Position numbers and translations under genes: made by a program
Assembly: GCA_938041035.1 (NCBI GenBank)
Contig: CALHYX010000031.1
Location: 1 to 49,568 of the forward strand
Source: an uncultured Acidimicrobiales bacterium
GTDB taxonomy: Bacteria; Actinomycetota; Acidimicrobiia; Acidimicrobiales; SHLQ01
Direction of reading: 5' to 3'
DNA length: 49,568 nt
Notes under the pieces: model-generated
What the model saw: the letters and a program-made list of their open reading frames with translations, nothing else
Database searches by the model: none
Told to the model about the DNA's origin: nothing
Part shown: piece after piece, positions 8,748 through 18,089 of the stretch
Numbering within the stretch: position 1 is the stretch's first letter
Layout: the number at the start of each line of letters is the position of its first letter

Positions 8748-9071
8748 ATGACCGACACTCCTGGATGGATCTTTGCCGACGAAGCTGCGATCGAGTGGCA
8801 GCCGATGGGTGAGGGGATCGCCATGAAGGTGTTGGGAGTGGCCGATGGCCGGATGTTCGCCATGTTCCGATTCGATGCCGGCTACGTGGGCGGTTCCCAC
8901 GACCACGCCGACGCGGAGTTCACCTACGTGTTGAGCGGCGACATCGTGTCGAACGGGGTCACGATGCTCGCCGGGCACAGCTATGCCGCCGAGGCCGGGA
9001 CGACGCACAGCGAGTTTCGTTCCGAGAACGGCGCCACCCTTGTGTCCGTCTTCGCCGCTCCCGGCGCCTAA
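8748..9071 (+). CDS. Cupin-domain protein
   Basis: This 107-residue single cupin has motif 1 in GGSHDHADAEFTYVLSGD and a motif 2-like GHSYAAEAGTTHSEF, giving a plausible His/His/Glu/His metal site. The open frame extends upstream, but MTDTPGWIF is the natural start and lies 97 bp from the divergent LLM gene. Small stand-alone cupins like this are often called ChrR-like or quercetinase-like; its reaction is not known. Confidence 0.8.
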   Translation: MTDTPGWIFADEAAIEWQPMGEGIAMKVLGVADGRMFAMFRFDAGYVGGSHDHADAEFTYVLSGDIVSNGVTMLAGHSYAAEAGTTHSEFRSENGATLVSVFAAPGA

Positions 9072-9089
9072 CGCTGAATGAACGTCAGG

Positions 9090-9174
9090 GGGGTCAGACC
9101 CCCTTACGGTGTAAGGGGGCCTGACCCCGGTCGCGTTGGACCCGTCGCCTTACGGTGTAAGGGGGTCTGACCCC
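9090..9174. repeat. Palindrome cluster between convergent genes
   Basis: An exact core is at 9090-9102, a variant GGGGCCTGACCCC at 9116-9128, and an inverted exact core GGGGTCTGACCCC at 9162-9174. Between them is TTACGGTGTAAG, itself a TTAC...GTAA dyad, present twice. The copies face both ways, so this cluster would form larger inverted structures in RNA. It lies between the convergent cupin and YbaK-like genes. Confidence 0.8.
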
Positions 9175-9198
9175 GTGCGACTGCGGTGAGAGAGCGGG

Positions 9199-9678
9199 TT
9201 AGGCGTCGGGGGCGCGGGTGAAGTCGGCTTCGGTGGCGCCGCTGGCGGCCACGAGTTGGTCGAAGGTCAGCGCGACCATGGTCATGTGGTCGCCCGCCCC
9301 TGCCCACACCGGGTCGAAGGAGCGCAGCGACGGGTCGACCAGTTTGCGTAACGGTTGGGGGTGCCCGCAGGGCGCGCAGCCGCCGATCTCCTGACCGGTC
9401 GCCTCGACCACCTGTTCCGGCGTTGCCCGCTTCAACTTGTCGACCCCGAGTTCGACAGCGGCTCGTTTCAGGTCGGCCCGACGGGCGCCGCTCACCAGCA
9501 ACATCACCAGCTCGTCGCCGGCCGCGAACACGAGGCTGTTGGCGATGGCGCCGACCTCGCATCCGAGTTCGACTGCGGCCGCGGCGGCGGTCGGCACCTC
9601 GTTGGCGAAGCGCTGGGGAATCGCGTCGATTCCGGCGGCTCGGAGGTGGTCGGTGACGACGTCGACAGGGTTGTGCAT
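9199..9678 (-). CDS. YbaK/EbsC-family aminoacyl-tRNA deacylase-like protein
   Basis: This 159-residue protein has the YbaK fold pattern: an N-terminal helix (VDVVTDHLRAAGI), then CEVGAIANSLVF, LVMLLVSGARRADLKR, and the signature ATGQEIGGCAPCGH followed by a Pro-rich stretch. Family members hydrolyse mischarged tRNAs, such as Cys-tRNA(Pro), in trans. The conserved Lys/Gly region and length fit. Specificity cannot be told from sequence alone. Confidence 0.85.
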   Translation of the reverse strand: MHNPVDVVTDHLRAAGIDAIPQRFANEVPTAAAAAVELGCEVGAIANSLVFAAGDELVMLLVSGARRADLKRAAVELGVDKLKRATPEQVVEATGQEIGGCAPCGHPQPLRKLVDPSLRSFDPVWAGAGDHMTMVALTFDQLVAASGATEADFTRAPDA

Positions 9679-9761
9679 CGGGCCAGCCTGCCATGCGGGC
9701 CGGGGTGGGTCGCGGTGATTTTCGGCCAGGCGCGGCGTGGCCAGAGGTCGAGGCCTCCTGG

Positions 9762-11150
9762 CTAGACCTCATCCTCGGGTTGACTGGTGATCCGGTTGAC
9801 GAGGTCACCGATCGCGGATTCTTCGGCCGGCAGCTCGGGCTCCGGGGTGGCGCCCTTCTTCTGGCGGCGGGCGAACCCGAGCGGGGCCGGGGCTGCGGTC
9901 GGCTCCACCGCGGCCGCGGCCTCGGCGTCGGCGGCGACGACAGCGGCTGCTGCCGCACCCGTTGAATCGTCGCCGTCGCGGGAGCGCAGGAACCAGAAGC
10001 CGAGGGCGCCGGCGATGAGCGCCAGGACGATGGCGTTGAGCCCGAGTACCAGGCCGAGGGGGAAGCCGCCGGATTCGCCGGGGATCTCCCGGCTGACGCC
10101 GTCACCGGCGACCGACGCGGCCCCTGCGGCAGTGGTGGGGGTCGAAGCCGAGTCGGCGGAGCCGTCCGGGGCGTCGGGTTGCTCGCCCGCTTCGGCGACG
10201 GTCGACCCGGGGGCCACCACGGCGCCGTCCGGCGTCGTCGAGGCCGGCGCCGATGCATCGGGTCCGCCATCGCCGTCGGTGCCGATGGGGGCGATCGTCG
10301 AGCCGCTGCTGTCGGTCGCCGGTGGTGCGGCGGTCGTTGGCGGGCCGACCGATGATGTGGTGGCGTCGTTCGTCGAGGAGGTCGTCGTCGGCGCGGTCGT
10401 GGTGGCGGTGGTCACCGGCTCGATGTCGGTGACGAACCGGAGCCCGACCCACCCCTCGGTGGGCGAGGTGATCTTGAGCCAGCCGGCAACGCCCGGCCAG
10501 TCGTAGGTGATCATGGGCGTGCCGTTGGGCAAGACATCGAGTCGGCTGGTGTCGACGCCGGGGCCGGCGCGAACCACGAGTCCGCCGTCGGGATCGTCGG
10601 CTTCGATGCCGGTGACCCACACGGTCTTGGCTTCGCCTTGCTGCGTGGAGGTCGTCGTGGTTGGCGCAACGGTGGTCGAGTTGCTGGGGGAGTCGTCCTG
10701 GTTCGCCTGAATGCGGGTGGTCAGCTTCGCGACCACCAAGCCGGAGGGAATGTCCTCGAACCTGACCGCGACGGTGTTGGTCCGGCCGTCGTTGATGGCA
10801 TCGGTGGAGAGCCCGACGCGCTCGTTGTTCTTGTCGAGCAGTTCGACGCGTACCTCGGGGCCGAGAATCGCCCCCGGCATGGCGACGCCGATGGCGTCGA
10901 CGGCGGACGGGATCGCCATCGGTTGCGACTGCACGATGAGCAGGCCACCGTCGATGACGGCGCTGGTCAGTTTGGCGGTCACCGTTCGAGGGCCGTTGTC
11001 GAGGTCGGCGACGGTCATTTCGACGCCGTCCAGAACATCGATTTGCGGCGTGGCCGGCTGGGCCAGGGCTCCGCCGGTGAACACCAGCGACCACGCGAGC
11101 AGCGAGGCGATGCTCGCCATCAGAACTTTGGTCGCGCCGGATCCGCTCAT
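9762..11150 (-). CDS. Secreted SH3b-domain protein with C-terminal membrane anchor
   Basis: This 462-residue protein has an N-terminal signal peptide (SIASLLAWSLVFTGGALA). A conserved ~110-residue beta-rich region follows, then a bacterial SH3-like domain beginning near LVVRAGPGVDTSRLDVLPNG and ending EGWVGLRFV. A long low-complexity Thr/Ser/Pro/Ala linker leads to one membrane helix (GLVLGLNAIVLALIAGALGFW) and a charged cytoplasmic tail. It looks like a cell-surface protein that reaches through the envelope. SH3b domains often bind peptidoglycan. I start at the ATG at 11150; the open frame continues upstream but is not protein-like. Confidence 0.75.
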   Translation of the reverse strand: MSGSGATKVLMASIASLLAWSLVFTGGALAQPATPQIDVLDGVEMTVADLDNGPRTVTAKLTSAVIDGGLLIVQSQPMAIPSAVDAIGVAMPGAILGPEVRVELLDKNNERVGLSTDAINDGRTNTVAVRFEDIPSGLVVAKLTTRIQANQDDSPSNSTTVAPTTTTSTQQGEAKTVWVTGIEADDPDGGLVVRAGPGVDTSRLDVLPNGTPMITYDWPGVAGWLKITSPTEGWVGLRFVTDIEPVTTATTTAPTTTSSTNDATTSSVGPPTTAAPPATDSSGSTIAPIGTDGDGGPDASAPASTTPDGAVVAPGSTVAEAGEQPDAPDGSADSASTPTTAAGAASVAGDGVSREIPGESGGFPLGLVLGLNAIVLALIAGALGFWFLRSRDGDDSTGAAAAAVVAADAEAAAAVEPTAAPAPLGFARRQKKGATPEPELPAEESAIGDLVNRITSQPEDEV

Positions 11151-11394
11151 AGAGGGATTCCCATCGGCGTCGAGGCGACAGATTTCAGGTTCCGGCGCAG
11201 GGTCCCGCCGAGCGGCGGGGGATCGGTGGCCCTCTGGGCCAACCGGCCCCTCGTCGTCGGCCGGGGTGTGCCCTACCATTACGGGGTATGCGTCTCTTCC
11301 CCCTCGCAGTACTCCGCGCGCTCGATTTCGCCTCCGCCGGCGCATCGATCACGGCGGCGCCCGCTCGTCCCCGTCGTCCGGAAACCCCCGCGCC

Positions 11395-14300
11395 ATGACC
11401 GATGTGTTCCCGGATGCGCCCTGCTTTGCCGATGTCGAGGGCTTCCTGTTCGACCTCGACGGGGTCATCACCCCGACCGCCGAGGTGCACGAGCGCGCCT
11501 GGGGTGAGCTGTTCAGCGAGGAGTTCGACTACAGCGACCAGGACTACATCGACCTGATCGATGGCAAACCCCGCCTCGACGGCGTGCGGGACTTTCTCGC
11601 CAGCCGGGGGGTCGAGTTGCCCCTGGGCGACACGAGCGACGGGCCCGATGACCGGACGGTGTGGTCCTACGCCAACAAGAAGAACGCCATCTTTGCCCGC
11701 ATCCTCGACGACGAAGGGGTGCAGCCGTTTCCGGGCACGATGAGCTTCCTGGATCTGCTGGACGACCTGGCCGTTCCCTACGGTCTGGTGTCGTCCTCGC
11801 GCAACGCACCGGCGGTGCTCGCCGCGGCCGGCATGAGTACCCGCTTCGGCGTCATCGTCGACGGCAATACGACGGCCGAGGAGGGTCTGCGGGGAAAGCC
11901 GGCCCCCGACGGCTACCTGTTGGGCGCCGAACGGCTGGGCGTCGCCCCGGCCAAGGTCGCGGTGGTCGAGGACGCGGTGTCGGGTGTCGCCGCGGGTGCC
12001 GCGGGCAAGTTCTGTTCGGTGATCGGCGTCGACCGGGGCGCCGGGCGCCAGGCATTGCTGGACTCGGGCGCCACCCTCGTGGTCGAGGACCTCGACGAGT
12101 TGTTGCCCGAACATCGAACGATGCCGGAGCCGCCGATGCCGTCGGGGCTCGACGGCGATCGCTTTCCGGTCCACCCGTGGAAGCTGGTCGAGACCGCCCA
12201 TAACGCCGACGATCTCGGCCATACCGAGACGTTGTTCGGCTTGGCCAACGGTTACATAGGCATGCGGGCCAACCCCGAGGAGGGGCGAGACGCCCACAGT
12301 CACGGCACGTACCTGAACGGCTACCACGAGACGTGGGACATCCAGCACGCCGAGGACGCGTTCGGCTTTGCCCGCACGGGCCAGACGATCGTCAACGTGC
12401 CCGATGCCAAGCTCATCAAGCTCTACGTCGACGACGAGCCGTTGCTGTTGTCCAATGCCGACCTGCCGGAGTACGAGCGGTCGCTCGACTTCGAGACCGG
12501 GGTCTTGCGCCGCGAGCTGGTCTGGGCGACGCCGTCCGGCAAGCGGGTGCACGTCACCTCAAGTCGAATGCTGAGCTTCGAGCATCGGCACCTGGCGGTC
12601 ATGGTCTTCGAGGTGACGCTGCCCGACGACTCGGCGCCGGTCGCCATCTCGTCACAGCTGTTGAACCGTCAGGATGGCACCGACGAGTACTTCGTGAAGT
12701 CCGCCGCGTTGGGCGAGGGCGGCGACCCGCGCCAGGCATCGAACCTCGAACACCGGGTGCTCGAGCCCAAGCTCCAGCGCCGGGCCGACGACGAGGTCGT
12801 GCTGGGTTATCGCGCCGCCAGCAGCGGGATGACGGTGGCGACCGGGGCGCGGCATCTGATCGACGCGCCGGCGAGCGCCACGATCGAGACCGAGGTCGGC
12901 GACGACCTGGCCAAGACGGTGGTCTCGTGTTCGCTGCAGCCCGGCGAGGTGGTGCGTATCACGAAGTTGGTCGCGTATCACTCCTCGACCGGAGTGCCGG
13001 CCAACGAGCTTTCCGACCGATGCACCCGGACGCTCGAGCGGGCCGAGGAGCAGGGGGTCGAGGCCATCGAGGCGGCCCAGAGGGAACACCTCGACGCGTT
13101 CTGGCACACCGGCGACATCGAGATCGGTGGCGACGACCGCCATCAGCAGGCAATCCGCTGGAATCTCTTCCAGCTGGCGCAGGTGAGCGCCTGTGCCAAC
13201 GAGCAGGGCATCCCGGCCAAGGGGTTGTCCGGCGGCGGTTACGACGGCCACTACTTCTGGGACACCGAGACCTACGTCGTCCCGTTCCTGGCTCACACCA
13301 CGCCCCGAGCGGCCCGCAAGGTTCTGCGGTTCCGGTGGAAGACCCTCGACCGGGCCCGACTGCGGGCCACCGAGATGAATCTCGACGGGGCGTTGTTCCC
13401 GTGGCGCACCATCAACGGCGATGAGTGCTCGGCGTACTACGCCGCCGGCACGGCGCAGTATCACATCGATGCCGCGGTGGCGTACGCGATCGAGCGGTAC
13501 ATGACCGCGACCGCCGACCTCGACTACCTGGCCGCCGAGGGCGCCGAGATCCTGATCGAGACGGCGCGCATGTGGGCCGATCTGGGTTTCTACGGCGCCG
13601 ACGAGCGTTTCCACATTCACGGCGTCACCGGGCCCGACGAGTACACGACGGTGGTCAACGACAACACCTATACCAACGTGATGGCCAGCGCGAACATGGC
13701 CTACGCGGTCGAGGCGCTGGGGCTTCTCGAGGTTGCCCGGCCGACCGAGGTTGCACAGCTGTGTCGCCGCACGGGGGTCACCCCCGAGGAGATCGCCTTC
13801 TGGAAGGCGGCCGCCGATGCGATTTTCGTACCGTTCGACGAGGACCTGGCGATCCATCCCCAGGACGCCAACTTCCTGGAGTTGGAACAGTGGCCGTGGG
13901 AAGAGGTCCCCGCCGACAAGTATCCACTGTTGTTGAACTTTCATCCGCTGGTGATCTATCGCCACCAGGTGCTGAAGCAGGCCGATGTGGTGTTGGCGAC
14001 GCTGTTGCGGCCCGGTCGTTTCACCGACGAGGAGCGGCGTCGCAACTTTGCCTACTACGACCCGATCACGACGGGTGATTCGTCGTTGTCGGCCGGGGTG
14101 CAGGCGGCCGCCGCGGCGCTGGCCGGGCGCGAAGAACTGGCGTGGACGTACTTTCAGCAGGCCTTGTACCTCGACCTGCACGACTCGCACCACAACACCG
14201 CCGACGGGGTGCACATCGCCGCGTCGGGTGGGGTGTGGAACGCCATCGTGGCCGGCTTCCTGGGTTTCGTCGACGATGGCCGGACGATCCGGTTTGCGCC

Positions 14301-14493
14301 GAACGTGCCGGCGGAGCTGGGCGCCTTGTCGACCCGGCTGCTGGTGCGGGGTCTACGCCTGCGCATCGAGGCGGAGGGAACGCGGTGCACCATCACGGTC
14401 GAGGATTCGGCCGGTGAGGTCAAGGTCGTCGATAGCGAGGGCCGCACTCACGTACTTCGCCAGGGCGAGCCGGTGGAGATCGGCGCCGACTAG
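11395..14493 (+). CDS. Beta-phosphoglucomutase-type HAD hydrolase fused to GH65 glycoside phosphorylase
   Basis: This 1032-residue two-domain enzyme has a HAD-IA domain at residues 1-245 with nucleophile motif FLFDLDGVITP (D20, D22) and later VVEDAVSGVAAG. That matches beta-phosphoglucomutase, which converts beta-glucose 1-phosphate to glucose 6-phosphate. Residues ~255-1032 are a GH65 domain with HGVTGPDEYTTVVNDN, where E749 is the expected general acid, and KQADVVL near the phosphate site. GH65 enzymes phosphorolyse maltose, trehalose, kojibiose and similar disaccharides. The fusion joins two consecutive steps in disaccharide use. The open frame reaches 10711, but the ATG at 11395 fits the HAD start. 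It ends 4 bp into the convergent gene. Confidence 0.9.
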   Translation: MTDVFPDAPCFADVEGFLFDLDGVITPTAEVHERAWGELFSEEFDYSDQDYIDLIDGKPRLDGVRDFLASRGVELPLGDTSDGPDDRTVWSYANKKNAIFARILDDEGVQPFPGTMSFLDLLDDLAVPYGLVSSSRNAPAVLAAAGMSTRFGVIVDGNTTAEEGLRGKPAPDGYLLGAERLGVAPAKVAVVEDAVSGVAAGAAGKFCSVIGVDRGAGRQALLDSGATLVVEDLDELLPEHRTMPEPPMPSGLDGDRFPVHPWKLVETAHNADDLGHTETLFGLANGYIGMRANPEEGRDAHSHGTYLNGYHETWDIQHAEDAFGFARTGQTIVNVPDAKLIKLYVDDEPLLLSNADLPEYERSLDFETGVLRRELVWATPSGKRVHVTSSRMLSFEHRHLAVMVFEVTLPDDSAPVAISSQLLNRQDGTDEYFVKSAALGEGGDPRQASNLEHRVLEPKLQRRADDEVVLGYRAASSGMTVATGARHLIDAPASATIETEVGDDLAKTVVSCSLQPGEVVRITKLVAYHSSTGVPANELSDRCTRTLERAEEQGVEAIEAAQREHLDAFWHTGDIEIGGDDRHQQAIRWNLFQLAQVSACANEQGIPAKGLSGGGYDGHYFWDTETYVVPFLAHTTPRAARKVLRFRWKTLDRARLRATEMNLDGALFPWRTINGDECSAYYAAGTAQYHIDAAVAYAIERYMTATADLDYLAAEGAEILIETARMWADLGFYGADERFHIHGVTGPDEYTTVVNDNTYTNVMASANMAYAVEALGLLEVARPTEVAQLCRRTGVTPEEIAFWKAAADAIFVPFDEDLAIHPQDANFLELEQWPWEEVPADKYPLLLNFHPLVIYRHQVLKQADVVLATLLRPGRFTDEERRRNFAYYDPITTGDSSLSAGVQAAAAALAGREELAWTYFQQALYLDLHDSHHNTADGVHIAASGGVWNAIVAGFLGFVDDGRTIRFAPNVPAELGALSTRLLVRGLRLRIEAEGTRCTITVEDSAGEVKVVDSEGRTHVLRQGEPVEIGAD

Positions 14494-15269
14494 TTCGGCG
14501 GGTCCGGGTGGGTTGCCGGTTGCAGCTCGTCGGGGTCGATCAGGTCGTGGGCCGCGCTGAGCCAGCCGAGCTGGGCGTTGGCCAACCGCAGGCCGCCGGT
14601 GTCGTCGCCGCGTCGGTGGTGCTCCCATCCGGCGCTGAACGCCGAAAGTCGGTCGGCGGCCTTTTGCTGGCCGCGCAGGGGTCGTTCCATGTGGCCTCGC
14701 AGAAGGGAGGCGGCAGCGGTTCGGTCACCACAGGCGAGCGCCCATTCGATGGTGCCGGGCTCCACCATCGACCACCACGACGGCGGTAGTGCGACCGCCA
14801 GCGTGGCCGGTTCACCGAAGTGTTCCAGCGCCGGGAGCACGTGCTCGGTAAGGCAGTCGAACAGGTCGGTGAGCGAGACCGACGACGGCCCCTGGCTCGC
14901 CTGGGGCAGGCCGGAGAGTTCGACGCTCGACCAGGTGTGGAGGATGTTCGCGAACAGGCTGTTGAACACTGCGGGAAGGGCGCGGTCGGGGTGGGAGGAC
15001 ACCGATGCGGTCGGGTGTTGTTGGCGCCAGTCCTCGAGTCGGTCGTCGAGCACCGTGAGGCGCGGGGACACCCAGGTCGCAATCCCGGCGCGACTGCGGG
15101 TGGAGCTCTGGAGGGTCAGCCGGTGCAGTTGGGGAGCCGCGTTGCGTTCGAGGGCCTGGCGGCTCTTCACGAAGCGAAAGCCGCTCGGGAGCGAGTCGGC
15201 CAGCCAGACGCCGGAGCGATCGAGGATCGCCTTGGGTCGATCCTGTGCGGTGAACGCTGGCGTCGTCAC
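14490..15269 (-). CDS. Unknown protein, last gene of a four-gene minus operon
   Basis: This 259-residue soluble protein starts at GTG (VTTPAFTAQDRP). It has no signal peptide or membrane helix. The first ~80 residues (SGFRFVKSRQALERN, then LQSSTRSRAGIATWVSP) alternate beta and helical patterns and loosely recall DUF4304-type proteins. The rest is helical, with LTDLFDCLTEHVLPALEHFG and repeated Trp/Leu positions. No catalytic motif is visible. It begins 26 bp after the alpha/beta hydrolase gene and its stop overlaps the GH65 fusion stop tail to tail. Confidence 0.6.
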   Translation of the reverse strand: MTTPAFTAQDRPKAILDRSGVWLADSLPSGFRFVKSRQALERNAAPQLHRLTLQSSTRSRAGIATWVSPRLTVLDDRLEDWRQQHPTASVSSHPDRALPAVFNSLFANILHTWSSVELSGLPQASQGPSSVSLTDLFDCLTEHVLPALEHFGEPATLAVALPPSWWSMVEPGTIEWALACGDRTAAASLLRGHMERPLRGQQKAADRLSAFSAGWEHHRRGDDTGGLRLANAQLGWLSAAHDLIDPDELQPATHPDPPN

Positions 15270-15295
15270 GGGCGGGCTCCGTTCGGCGTGGGTGG

Positions 15296-16135
15296 TTAGG
15301 ACAGCGAGGTGAGAAAGGCGAGCAGACCGTCGTGGAATTGCTGTTGCCCCTCGCGGTGAGGCCAGTGCCCCGCGTTGGGAATGGTCAGAAGTTCGGCCGG
15401 GGCGTCGAACCACGCCGTGGTTCGTTCGAACGCCTCGTTGACGCCGGGGAAGTCCTCGGCGCCGGTGACGAGCAGCCCGGGGCAACCCACCCGAAACTCA
15501 TTCGCCGGGTCGGGCTTCAGAGAGAGGTCGCGATACCACTCGAGTGCTTCGTGCAGAACGTCGTCATCGCCGAGGATTTCCTTCGCCCGGGCGACGGTGC
15601 TCCGCCGCTCCTCGGCCGTCCACTTCGGCGCCCAACGGTCGTAGAGACGCTCGATGTAGGCGAGGTCGTTGCGGGCGGTGCGTTGATCCGAAAAGGGCAG
15701 CTTGAAGTAGGCGAAGTGCCGGGTCTGCCACATCAGGCTCAGCGACGGTTTGAGCGATGCCGGGTGGGGAACGGCGATGGCGACGATGCCGTCGATGCGT
15801 TCCGATGCCAGCCGCAGTGCGCTCCATGCGGCGGACGAACCCCAGTCGTGGCCGGCGATCACCGCGCGATCGAGTTCGAGGGCATCGAGCAGCCCGATGA
15901 CGTCGCCGCCGATCTCGTCGCGGCCGTAGGCCCGGCCGGGGACGCGGGTGTCGCTGTGGTAGCCACGAAGGAACGGGGTGATGACCCGATACCCGGCGTC
16001 GACGAGCAACTCCGAGGTCGCCGCCCACGACTCGGGGCCGTCGGGAAAGCCGTGGAGGAGTACGACCGCGGGCCCGGTCCCTGCATCGTGATAGCGAAAT
16101 CGCTGAGCGCCTTGAGCTGACGTGACGAAGTCCAT
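15296..16135 (-). CDS. Alpha/beta hydrolase, epoxide hydrolase-like
   Basis: This 279-residue protein has the oxyanion motif LLHGFPD (His28-Gly29), nucleophile D97 in IAGHDWGSSAAW, and catalytic His in IPNAGHWPHREG. An Asp nucleophile in GHDWG is typical of epoxide hydrolases and haloalkane dehalogenases rather than serine esterases. It is third of four closely spaced minus-strand genes (SDR, fatty acid hydroxylase, this gene, unknown), so a role in processing an oxidised lipid or xenobiotic is a reasonable inference. Confidence 0.85.
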   Translation of the reverse strand: MDFVTSAQGAQRFRYHDAGTGPAVVLLHGFPDGPESWAATSELLVDAGYRVITPFLRGYHSDTRVPGRAYGRDEIGGDVIGLLDALELDRAVIAGHDWGSSAAWSALRLASERIDGIVAIAVPHPASLKPSLSLMWQTRHFAYFKLPFSDQRTARNDLAYIERLYDRWAPKWTAEERRSTVARAKEILGDDDVLHEALEWYRDLSLKPDPANEFRVGCPGLLVTGAEDFPGVNEAFERTTAWFDAPAELLTIPNAGHWPHREGQQQFHDGLLAFLTSLS

Positions 16136-16167
16136 TGGCGGAGACTAATCCCGCCAACCCGGGCTGC

Positions 16168-17103
16168 TCAGGAGCGCTTGTGCAGGTCGGGGTTGGTCCC
16201 GGGCGTGAGCCAGGTCGAGGCGTTGCGGCCTTTGATGGCACCCCAGCGAAACGGCGTGAGCATCGACTCCAGGAAGCGTTGCGGGAAATCGGGCATGCGG
16301 CCGACGCCGAGCTCGGAGTCCAGCGGTCGGTTCGGGCGGAAGAAGGTGCCGAAGATGCGGTCCCAGATCGAAATGACGGCGCCGTAGTTGTTGTCGCCCT
16401 CGGCGTACACCTCGGAGTGGTGCCAGCGGTGCAGGTCGGGGGTGCTGAACACGTGGTCGAGCGGGCCGCTGTCGACGTCGGCATTGATGTGTTGGAGCTG
16501 GCCGTAGGTGGCGCGAGCGGTGCTGTGGGTGAGGTGCTGGGTGGGGGAGAAGCCGGCGAGCCCGACCACGAAACCCTCGAGCACGCCTTCGAGGGCCTGC
16601 TCGAACGGATGGAAGCGGGTGGCGTTCCAGGTGTTCAGGCCGGCGGGGCTGTGATGCACGGAGTGCACGGTCCACGCCGGGCCCCACTCGTGACTGGTGC
16701 GGTGAAGCGTGTAGTGCACGAGGTCCGAGATCAGGAGGCTGGCGGCGAGTCCGCCGACCGGACCCAGGCGAGCGAGGGGCATCGCGGTTCGGCCGGGCAG
16801 GAGTCGGCGAACCAGCGATGAGCCGTAGTTCGACGCGGTGGAGGCGGCCGCCGCCGACATGGCGAAGAACGCGGCGTCGGCTCGGCGGTCGGCCGTGGTT
16901 CCCGCCCATTCGTCGTCGTGGGGCCTTCGCCGTTCGACCGCGCCGAGCAGGCTGTACCACCCGACGATGGTCACCAGTACGGAGAGCCCGGGTGGCAGGC
17001 CCCGGGACTGGAGCCGGCGGTCGAGTCGGTCGGCGCCCAGCACGATCCCGCCCCACAGCGCGTGCAGCCCGGTGGAAAGCTGGCGCGGCGTTGGCTCGTA
17101 CAC
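16168..17103 (-). CDS. Sterol desaturase / fatty acid hydroxylase family membrane protein
   Basis: This 311-residue protein carries the histidine boxes of the di-iron membrane hydroxylases: HYTLHRTSHEW, HSVHHSP, and HRWHHSE near the C-terminus. Several hydrophobic stretches precede and separate them. Members insert oxygen into sterols, fatty acids, carotenoids or alkylglycerols. The gene lies 52 bp after the SDR gene and 32 bp before the hydrolase, on the same strand. The substrate is not identifiable. Confidence 0.85.
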   Translation of the reverse strand: MYEPTPRQLSTGLHALWGGIVLGADRLDRRLQSRGLPPGLSVLVTIVGWYSLLGAVERRRPHDDEWAGTTADRRADAAFFAMSAAAASTASNYGSSLVRRLLPGRTAMPLARLGPVGGLAASLLISDLVHYTLHRTSHEWGPAWTVHSVHHSPAGLNTWNATRFHPFEQALEGVLEGFVVGLAGFSPTQHLTHSTARATYGQLQHINADVDSGPLDHVFSTPDLHRWHHSEVYAEGDNNYGAVISIWDRIFGTFFRPNRPLDSELGVGRMPDFPQRFLESMLTPFRWGAIKGRNASTWLTPGTNPDLHKRS

Positions 17104-17155
17104 GTTGCCAACGTAGCAACCACCTTGCGAGGCCGCGTCGGGCCGGAGGCGCTCC

Positions 17156-18019
17156 TTAGCCGCGGTTGCCGGGCAGGGTGGCGCCGGGGTGGGTGCCGTT
17201 CACGATGCCGTTGGCTCGGCCGAGGATGTGGGCGCGCGATTCGTCGTGGGTGAGGATCCAGAACCGGTCGTTCGCCACGGCGTCGTGCACAGCCTCGGCG
17301 ACGGCCTCGGTGCTGATGCCTCCGGCGACCAGGGCGTCGAGGATGTCGCGCATGCCGCCTTCGCCCGGCGCTGGCACCTTGGCCTTGAGGTCGTCGGGAA
17401 GGTTGCGGTCGCTGTTGGCGATGCCGGTCTTCACGAAGGCGGGGCACAGCACGGAAACGCCGACGTTGGTTTGGTTCATCGTCATCTCCATGGCGAGTGT
17501 CTCCGACAGTGCGACCACGCCGTACTTGGACACGCAGTACGCACCCATCCCCGCCACCGAACCGTGGCCCGCCATCGATGCGGTGTTCACCACATGGCAC
17601 GGCTCGCCGTGTTTGATCATGGCCGGAAGGAACACCTTGCACCCGTAGATAACGCCCCACAGATCGACGTCGATCACCCAGCGCCACATGTCGAGGTTGT
17701 CGAGGTCGGCGATCGGTCCGCCGCCGCCAACTCCCGCGTTGTTGCACAGCAGATGCACGTCGGCGAACCGGTCGCGGGCTAGGGATTCGAGCGCCCGGAG
17801 CTGTTCGAGGTCGCGCACGTCGACGACCATCGACGCCACGTCGCACCCGGCCGCGCCGAGCGCCGAGGATGCGGCGGCGAGGGCGGGTTCCTCGATGTCG
17901 GCGATCACCAGGTTCATCCCCGCGGCCCCGAAGCGGTGGGCGAGTTCGAGCCCGATGCCGCTCGCCGCGCCGGTGATGACCGCCGTCTTGCCGGTGAAGT
18001 TGTCCACGTACGTCCCCAT
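17156..18019 (-). CDS. Short-chain dehydrogenase/reductase
   Basis: This 287-residue classical SDR has cofactor motif TGAASGIG (16-23), NNAG (93-96), and catalytic S148, Y161 and K165 (YCVSK). An acidic residue after the second strand (ADIEE) favours NAD(H). The frame is open upstream to 18139, but the ATG at 18019 begins the fold. It is the first gene of the minus-strand operon and is divergent from a VOC gene 70 bp away. The substrate is unknown. Confidence 0.88.
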   Translation of the reverse strand: MGTYVDNFTGKTAVITGAASGIGLELAHRFGAAGMNLVIADIEEPALAAASSALGAAGCDVASMVVDVRDLEQLRALESLARDRFADVHLLCNNAGVGGGGPIADLDNLDMWRWVIDVDLWGVIYGCKVFLPAMIKHGEPCHVVNTASMAGHGSVAGMGAYCVSKYGVVALSETLAMEMTMNQTNVGVSVLCPAFVKTGIANSDRNLPDDLKAKVPAPGEGGMRDILDALVAGGISTEAVAEAVHDAVANDRFWILTHDESRAHILGRANGIVNGTHPGATLPGNRG

Positions 18020-18089
18020 CGTTGAGCGAGAGGTCAGCGTAGCGGTGGGCGCGTAGCGCCGACCGCGCCGGCGGCGCGAGACTTGCGCC

